A stretch of DNA of 64,000 nucleotides from contig JADJTQ010000001.1 in assembly GCA_016711125.1 (NCBI GenBank), forward strand, positions 1,364,001 to 1,428,000, given 5' to 3'. A model generated the notes under the pieces. The model saw only the letters and a program-made list of their open reading frames with translations. It was not told where the DNA came from and searched no databases. Origin of the DNA: Saprospiraceae bacterium. GTDB taxonomy: Bacteria > Bacteroidota > Bacteroidia > Chitinophagales > Saprospiraceae. Shown one piece after another: positions 58,742 through 64,000 of this stretch (its first letter is position 1; every line of letters starts with the position of its first letter). Made by a program: the position numbers and the translations under genes.

Positions 58742-60253
58742 ATGGAAAGTCAGTTTGGGACTTATCGCGATAACCAAGAGGATATGATTGAAGGAAAAAT
58801 AGAAGAATTAGAACGATGGTTTGCCGCACATCATGGCACAATCACAGCATTTTCGGGGGGGATTGATTCCGCATTGGTTTTGTACATTTCCCATCTTTTT
58901 TTGGGAAAGAGCGCGATCGGTTGTATTTCCATATCGGCTAGTCTAAAACGTAAAGATTATTCGGAAGCTATTGAATTTTGTGAGAAATATGGTATTCGTT
59001 TGGAGATCATTGAGACTAAAGAAATCGAAGATGAAAACTATCTCTCCAACCCTTCCAATCGTTGCTATTTCTGCAAGTCTCATCTGTACACTGACCTTTC
59101 CGTACTCTTAGAACGTTTTCCAGGCTATGTGCTTCTTAATGGGACTAACAAAGATGACTATCAGGATTACAGACCGGGCTTAGTGGCTGCCCGCGAGCAC
59201 GAAATCAAATCACCCCTTGCTGATTGTTGGTTGACCAAAGAAGACGTACCTACCATAGCGCTACATTTTGGCTTGCCTAATTGGAATAAACCGGCAAGCC
59301 CTTGCCTGAGTTCAAGGGTGCCATACGGCGATTTTATTACACCATATAAATTGCAACAAATCGAGGGAGCCGAGACGATCTTAAACACTTTTGGCTTTAC
59401 GGAAGTGAGAGTGAGGCACTATGGTAAAGAAGCAAAAATTGAAGTACCGCAATCAGATATGGCTCTGCTTAAACAAAAAAAAGAGAGTATTGCTGTTGCT
59501 TTTGCTAAGATCGGATTCGAATCCTGTCGCATCGATGAAGAAGGTCTGGTCTCCGGCAAGCTTAACCGGGCATTGAAGAACGCGCCAAAAGAATATATGA
59601 CCAATTTTAATATTGACGCTGATCGTTCGAGGCGCCTTGGCTTTCCTGAAATAATCTATGGTGCTTCAAAGTCAATTGAAGTATTGATTGATATTTTAGA
59701 TTATTATCAAAAGTTGGGTGATCGTGCATTTATCACCAAACTGCAGGAATCAAAGATGAAGGTTTTGCTGGAGCATTATCCCACGGCCTTTTGTGACCCA
59801 CTTTCCGGTGTTTTTTCCGTAAATCGACGTACAACAGGATTGCGGGAGGGAGATGTGGCGATTATCTCTGCAGGCTCTGCCGATCAATTTGTGGTTAATG
59901 AAGCCTATTATACCCTTGAGTATCTGGGGCATAAAGCCAATTGTATACAGGATATTGGAGTTGCCGGCCTGCACCGTTTGCTCAACAAACTTGAGGAGAT
60001 CAGGAAATTCAAAGTACTAATTGTTGTTGCTGGATTTGAAGGTGCGTTACCTACGGTGGTAGGTGGTTTGTTACCTCAGCCAATCATCGCCGTTCCGGCT
60101 AGCGTGGGTTACGGGGTGGCTCAAGGCGGCCAGGCGGCGCTCAATACGATGCTGGCCAGTTGTGCGAATGGATTAACAGTAGTGAATATCGACAATGGAT
60201 ACGGTGCAGCGCTGGCGGCTTTCCGCATCCTTAATAACCAATCTCAAACTTGA
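58742..60253 (+). CDS. larE-larB: LarE-LarB fusion, nickel-pincer nucleotide cofactor synthesis
   Basis: About 503 residues from ATG 58742 (TTG 58733 is an alternative). The N-terminal ~270 residues are LarE, the PP-loop sulfur transferase: SGGIDSA, NPSNRCYFCKSHLYTD and ASPCLSSRVPYG. From about residue 280 the LarB carboxylase/hydrolase follows: NIDADRSRRLGFPEIIYGAS, DIGVAGLHRLL, AGFEGALPTVVGGL, PASVGYGVAQGG and NIDNGYGAALAA. LarB carboxylates and hydrolyses nicotinate adenine dinucleotide; LarE adds sulfur; LarC inserts nickel. Three cysteines (CYFC plus ASPC) recall the Fe-S-cluster type of LarE; that is inference. larC starts 9 bases later. Fusion of LarE to LarB is unusual. Confidence 0.93.
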   Translation: MESQFGTYRDNQEDMIEGKIEELERWFAAHHGTITAFSGGIDSALVLYISHLFLGKSAIGCISISASLKRKDYSEAIEFCEKYGIRLEIIETKEIEDENYLSNPSNRCYFCKSHLYTDLSVLLERFPGYVLLNGTNKDDYQDYRPGLVAAREHEIKSPLADCWLTKEDVPTIALHFGLPNWNKPASPCLSSRVPYGDFITPYKLQQIEGAETILNTFGFTEVRVRHYGKEAKIEVPQSDMALLKQKKESIAVAFAKIGFESCRIDEEGLVSGKLNRALKNAPKEYMTNFNIDADRSRRLGFPEIIYGASKSIEVLIDILDYYQKLGDRAFITKLQESKMKVLLEHYPTAFCDPLSGVFSVNRRTTGLREGDVAIISAGSADQFVVNEAYYTLEYLGHKANCIQDIGVAGLHRLLNKLEEIRKFKVLIVVAGFEGALPTVVGGLLPQPIIAVPASVGYGVAQGGQAALNTMLASCANGLTVVNIDNGYGAALAAFRILNNQSQT

Positions 60254-60262
60254 ACAAAAGAA

Positions 60263-61183
60263 ATGACTGAGCTTTATATCGAACCCTTTTCCGGTCTTTC
60301 CGGTGATATGCTCTTAAGTGGCCTCTGCGGACTTGCAGACTATTATGATGAAATAATAGACCTCCCAGCCAAATTGCAATTGCCCGATGGAAAGGTGGTG
60401 ATTGACACGGTCAATAAAAACGGCATTGTTTGTAAGCACGTGAGGATCGTTGATCTCAATGAAATTCAACATCAGAACCATGAACACAAGAGTGATCACG
60501 ATCACGAACACAAGCACGATCACGAACACAAGCATGATCACGAACACAAGCACGACCACGAACACAAGCATGATCACGAACACAAGCACGAGCACGATCA
60601 CAAGCATGATCACAAGCATGAGCATTCAGGCCATCATCATCACCATGCCCATCGGCACCTTAAAGATATTCTTAGGATCATTGATCATGGAGCAATATCG
60701 GATGAGGCAAAGCGCATAGCCAAGGATATTTTTACGATTATTGGCAAGTCAGAAGCAAAAATCCACAATATGGACCTTGATACAATTCATTTTCACGAAG
60801 TCAGTGGAGTGGATTCGATCCTTGATATCGTAGGTTGTGCAGTCCTGATCGATCGATTAGGCATTGCCAAAACGTATTCAGATCCCATATGCACAGGTTT
60901 CGGAATGGTCAAGACACAACATGGACTATTACCGGTACCGGCGCCGGCGACCGCTGATATTTTAATGCATATGCCTACTTACCCTGGTGATGAAAAAGGA
61001 GAACGGGTAACTCCAACAGGGGCAGCGATCTTAAAATACCTCAATCCTGAATTTGCAACTCCCGAGATACTGCGTGAAAAAATCGCTTATGGCCCAGGTA
61101 AGAAGGACTTTATTGCTCCCAATGTCGTTCGAGTCTCTCTTTTGGCCAAGGCAAAAAAAAAGTCCGGACCTCACCATCATTAG
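60263..61183 (+). CDS. larC: LarC N-terminal part (LarC1), nickel insertion protein
   Basis: A 306-residue frame: EPFSGLSGDMLLSGLCGL at the start, a His/Asp/Glu/Lys-rich metal-binding stretch of about 50 residues (HEHKHD repeats, then HHHHHAHRH, around 70-130), DTIHFHEVSGVDSILDIVG, CTGFGMVKTQHGLLPVPAPA and RVTPTGAAILKYL. LarC is a CTP-dependent nickel inserter completing the pincer cofactor used by lactate racemase and relatives. The frame ends with KAKKKSGPHHH, just after an A9 run. LarC2 follows in the -1 frame; both halves together are 453 residues. Confidence 0.92.
   Translation: MTELYIEPFSGLSGDMLLSGLCGLADYYDEIIDLPAKLQLPDGKVVIDTVNKNGIVCKHVRIVDLNEIQHQNHEHKSDHDHEHKHDHEHKHDHEHKHDHEHKHDHEHKHEHDHKHDHKHEHSGHHHHHAHRHLKDILRIIDHGAISDEAKRIAKDIFTIIGKSEAKIHNMDLDTIHFHEVSGVDSILDIVGCAVLIDRLGIAKTYSDPICTGFGMVKTQHGLLPVPAPATADILMHMPTYPGDEKGERVTPTGAAILKYLNPEFATPEILREKIAYGPGKKDFIAPNVVRVSLLAKAKKKSGPHHH
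61153..61161 (+). promoter_or_regulatory. A9 slippery run, candidate -1 ribosomal frameshift site in larC
   Basis: In the LarC1 frame the codons are GCA AAA AAA AAG; a -1 slip on A-AAA-AAA reads on as KKVRTSPSLVVVETNLDD straight into LarC2. Frameshifting joins larC1 and larC2 in Lactobacillus plantarum. Equally, one missing A (A10) would give a single ORF, and homopolymer errors abound in this window. Both explanations remain open. Confidence 0.5.
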
Positions 61184-61623
61184 TGGTCGTTGAGACCAAT
61201 CTCGATGATAGTTCTGCCGAACTAGTGGGTACCGATTTTCAAAACGAGCTCATTCAAAACGGGGCCATCGATTTTTATTTTACTCCAATTCATATGAAAA
61301 AGGGTAGACCCGGTCTCATGTTATCGGCATTGGTAGCACCTTCTGATCTGGACCGTTTGAGCACATTTATTCTAGAACATAGTCCATCAATCGGTCTTCG
61401 ATACCATACGGTAGAGCGTACCATTCTTACCCGGAAACAATTTGAATTGGAAACGCCTTACGGGAAGGTACTGGTTAAACAGGTAATCACTCCGTCTGGA
61501 TCCAAGCGGCATAAGATTGAATATGAATCGCTACAAAAGTTGAAAGAGAATCATAACATCAGTATTTTAAGGCTGCAGGAATTAATCTATCCTTTACTAT
61601 TAAAGATCCAGGATCAAGAATGA
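61183..61623 (+). CDS. larC: LarC C-terminal part (LarC2)
   Basis: A 146-residue frame in -1 relative to LarC1. It opens with VVVETNLDDSSAELVG, the family's ETN(I/L)DD motif, then FYFTPIHMKKGRPGLMLSALV and SIGLRYHTVERTIL. GTG at 61183 overlaps the last base of the LarC1 stop, so independent start, frameshift or an assembly error are all compatible. LarC needs this domain for CTP-dependent nickel insertion. Confidence 0.88.
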   Translation: MVVETNLDDSSAELVGTDFQNELIQNGAIDFYFTPIHMKKGRPGLMLSALVAPSDLDRLSTFILEHSPSIGLRYHTVERTILTRKQFELETPYGKVLVKQVITPSGSKRHKIEYESLQKLKENHNISILRLQELIYPLLLKIQDQE

Positions 61624-61770
61624 AGCAGAGACGATCCAGTTGATAAAGCGTGTTTCCGATGATTCTTCTTGTTTTCCTGACGTTGGTTAAATCTGACTAG
61701 GATAAATTGTTTTTGTCTCATTAAAGAAAATTTGAATCCGACATTATGAAAAGCTAATGCCTAATTTGAC

Positions 61771-61831
61771 GATTGAAAATCATCATTTTGTATGCAATGC
61801 ACAGCAGACCAAAATGGTGATTTTCAATATC
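61771..61831. terminator. Strong inverted repeat between convergent larC and lipoprotein genes
   Basis: GATTGAAAATCATCATTTTG (61771-61790) pairs with CAAAATGGTGATTTTCAATATC (61810-61831, 20-base pairing with one mismatch plus an A bulge) over a 19-base loop. It lies between two convergent genes and is AT-rich at the arms, fitting a bidirectional terminator. Its core arms recur at 47494-47547. Confidence 0.7.
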
Positions 61832-61841
61832 AGAGTTTGAT

Positions 61842-63675
61842 TTATTTATCTTTTCGCAACCAAATCCTGGATCTGGGTTTCATATTAATCGATAATGCAC
61901 CAGACTTAACAATCAACTGATCATTTTGAAATTGATCTATGAGTTTTTCATCGTTCAATCCGCTCATCTGAATCTCAATCTCCTGAGGATTGTAGTTATG
62001 CAAAACAATGTCTCCGTTTTTCAATGGTTGCATTGTTATCCGGGTTGGGGCATCGAGTTTGATCCTCAATTCGTCATTGAAGATAGATCGAATAACATTT
62101 GTCCATGACTTTGGTAGATCCAGCATACCAAGGGGGCGAGGACAGAGCAAGACTTCTCCAACTGCTTGAAAATAATCCTCGGAAAAGGTGTGGGAATTCA
62201 GTACAGATATTTTTTGGTCCCTGCTTTGGGTTAAAAAAGGAATACGAGAATCCGCGGCTTTGGCCTCCAGTAGTACATCGGCGTCATCAATGATCAAGTT
62301 TGCTTCGAGATCCAAAGGCCTCTCTAACATTTCTTCTTCACCACCTACCAGTATCCTTTCGGCACTCATTACTTCAATACCAGGTTTACTAATGCCTGCC
62401 AGCTTAGCCAGTTGGCCCTGATCATCTACCGTTGCTAAAAATCCTGTAGTCATGATAATTCGCTTACCCTGTTGGTGGGATGTCATTACTTTGGCAATAA
62501 TTTCAGGATCATGTGCTGCCTGAGCAGGCAAAAAGATGGTCGAGGCATTTTCGGGATAGCTTGACACCGGCAATAGTGGAATCCCAAACATCCCTATGAA
62601 ATCCATAATGTACAAATCGCCCCCTGCGTCACTTTGGGGTGGTTTATATCCGGAGATGCCATGAACAGGTGATGACTTTACTTCTTTAGCAAGGGCGGCC
62701 AATTTCTCAAAATCCATGCGTAGTAAATGATGCCCTGCATAGCCTTCCACAAAACTGTCATAATTAAAAATGACCAACTCACTGGCTCCTGCAAGTACAG
62801 ATTGATAGGCCTGCTCGATAAAATCTAAAGGATCACAATCTCCATGATCAAACCACGCACCACCGATTTTATTTCCTGCCAAAGAGGCAATCCATTGATA
62901 GTTTACAAAACCTTCATAGGGCTGAACAAATCCAAATCGTTGTGTGTATTGTCCTCGCGTTTCAGTGCCGACCCACACTTCATCAAATAATTGGGGACCA
63001 CTCTCAATGTCATATCCAAACATATGAAAGCGATCGTACCATTGAGGATATTTGATGATCATATGAATATCCGGATTCACTGATTTGGCAGGCTCAATAA
63101 AGATGGAAGTTGCCAATTCAGTGAGCAGTTGTCTTCTGTAGGTTGACCAGCTTCGCTCTCCTTTTGCAACTTTCGATTCTACGCTAGTATCGCCAGTACA
63201 CAGAAAATCATCCACAATAAATGTATCAAAATGAGGTGCCGCATTGAGCATAACCTGCTTAAGGTCTTGTTGAGTCTTCGGGTTTTGCCAGTTGAACCAA
63301 CCCAGCTGACCTTCCTGCTTTACACCAAAATCTTTTCCTGGTACAGTCGCAATTCCACCTACCACCTCAAATCCATTTTGCTTGAAATAGGTGGTTACGA
63401 ACTCCAGCAAATCAGGAGATACCACCATCCCACTGCGATAAACTTCAATATACGCCTTGGTAATACCATTGGCCCGCATCAATGAAATTGCTTCCCTCCT
63501 TCCTTCTGAAGTGCTAAACAGTCGTTCGACTGAATGCGCTGTGATATATACGCTCAACCTTAGATCATCTTTGTGCTGAATCGCAAATTCATAAATTGTC
63601 ATCAATGTTTTCTTTAGTGCTATCACATCCAACCAGGATAAAAAACAATAAAAATCCAGAGATGTAGGCAATCAT
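61842..63675 (-). CDS. Large lipoprotein, TIM-barrel-like, one frame break
   Basis: From ATG 63675 a lipoprotein signal is read (GFLLFFILVGC-DSTKENIDDN). The frame then stops, and one fewer A at AAA 63593-63595 joins it to the 600-residue body (DDNYEFAIQHKDDLRLSVYIT). The repaired protein has 610 residues. The first ~330 residues resemble a glycoside-hydrolase-like TIM barrel (YITAHSVERLF, DTFIVDDFLCTGD, DEVWVGTETRG, GGAWFDHGDCDPLDFIEQ), followed by a Rossmann-like and a beta-rich domain (DGDIVLHNYN-type segment). Substrate unknown. The shorter start at 63671 in the other frame gives no signal peptide and is rejected. Confidence 0.72.
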
Positions 63676-64000
63676 ATTGCCATGCGACTTAAAAGAATTA
63701 CTATAGGATTCCATCATATTACTATTATCAAAGGCTTGCTGGGCCCGAGGTTCGTCACATTATGGATAGATCATCTATGTAAAATGTAAATGTATATATC
63801 TATTTTGCCAAAATATCCACAAATTGAAACCACAAACGCATTTACCAAGGCTGATCCCATATCGACAATATTAAATAAATTCCTGACTTTTAATGATGAC
63901 AACGTACGTTTACCAAAGAAAAATTTACACCTTTTCGAAGCTTGCGCGGTCTGACTAATTTCCACCAACTGGCAAGATGGTAACTACCATGAAAACCTGT
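63676..64000. other. Window end, nothing firm
   Basis: 325 bases upstream of the lipoprotein gene. Two ATG codons near 63979 and 63990 open a plus-strand frame that runs off the window, too short to judge. A minus-strand frame 63771-63968 shows no family or leader features. Confidence 0.3.

Noticed and set aside
60314..60719. Hydrophobic Val/Leu-rich or Thr/Ile-rich frames opposite and alongside larC
   Set aside because: They are out-of-frame translations of the His-rich microsatellite in larC.
63771..63968. Minus-strand frame of 65 residues near the window end
   Set aside because: No family, no leader, no neighbour spacing to support it; composition is that of AT-rich intergenic DNA.

Overview
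The window is a chromosomal segment of a member of the Bacteroidota, possibly of the Saprospirales (order-level placement is a guess). Support: a CHU_C-type (type IX secretion) C-terminal domain, a single-chain CcsB-CcsA haem-lyase fusion, a cytochrome oxidase operon whose subunit II carries an OmpA-like tail, a DUF420 gene next to it, many Sec-type lipoproteins, and one -7 box of the TAnnTTTG type.

Layout. 0-7.4 kb: aerobic respiration (coxB-OmpA fusion, coxA, haem O synthase, two subunit III genes, subunit IV, a Sco-like protein without cysteines, DUF420, a small CPMCKM membrane protein). 7.4-18 kb: ordinary genes (nucleotidyltransferase pair, two small outer-membrane barrels, DUF423, PIG-L/small protein/Na+ symporter operon, aspartate kinase, a lipoprotein, a T9SS-secreted protein). 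18.2-39.6 kb: the outstanding region, one strand throughout, reading 39.6 -> 18.2: b-type-cytochrome-like membrane protein, membrane-anchored ferredoxin/FAD oxidoreductase, 23-haem cytochrome, 55-haem cytochrome, beta-barrel, OB-fold lipoprotein, CcsBA haem lyase, 73-haem cytochrome, second beta-barrel. It reads as a quinone-pool-to-outer-membrane electron conduit that brings its own cytochrome maturation enzyme. The two giant cytochromes are co-linear paralogues (22 + 1 + 6n + 8 haem motifs) with n = 4 and n = 7 copies of a six-haem tandem unit (444 and 441 bp). 39.7-41.6 kb: ECF sigma factor and its presumed membrane partner. 42-49 kb: DUF1553/DUF1501 pair, beta carbonic anhydrase, secreted alpha/beta hydrolase. 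49-55 kb: TPR-adenylate cyclase, an intergenic tandem repeat, DUF3124 lipoprotein, and a CBS/PII/DUF1538/DUF1538 cluster. 55.3-57.4 kb: an IS1634-like insertion sequence. 57.5-63.7 kb: Tat-exported aldo/keto reductase, nickel-pincer cofactor genes (larE-larB fusion, larC split at an A9 slippery run), and a large lipoprotein.

A second theme is reading-frame damage. I count 25 single-base discrepancies in 15 genes, nearly all in homopolymer runs, where adding or removing one base restores a continuous family-consistent protein. They occur in housekeeping genes and hit otherwise well-conserved proteins, so uncorrected sequencing error is the simplest explanation, and several apparently separate ORFs should be read as one gene. 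Three genes carry compensating pairs that leave the ORF open but scramble a key segment. Coordinates below give the repaired gene span and name the break positions.
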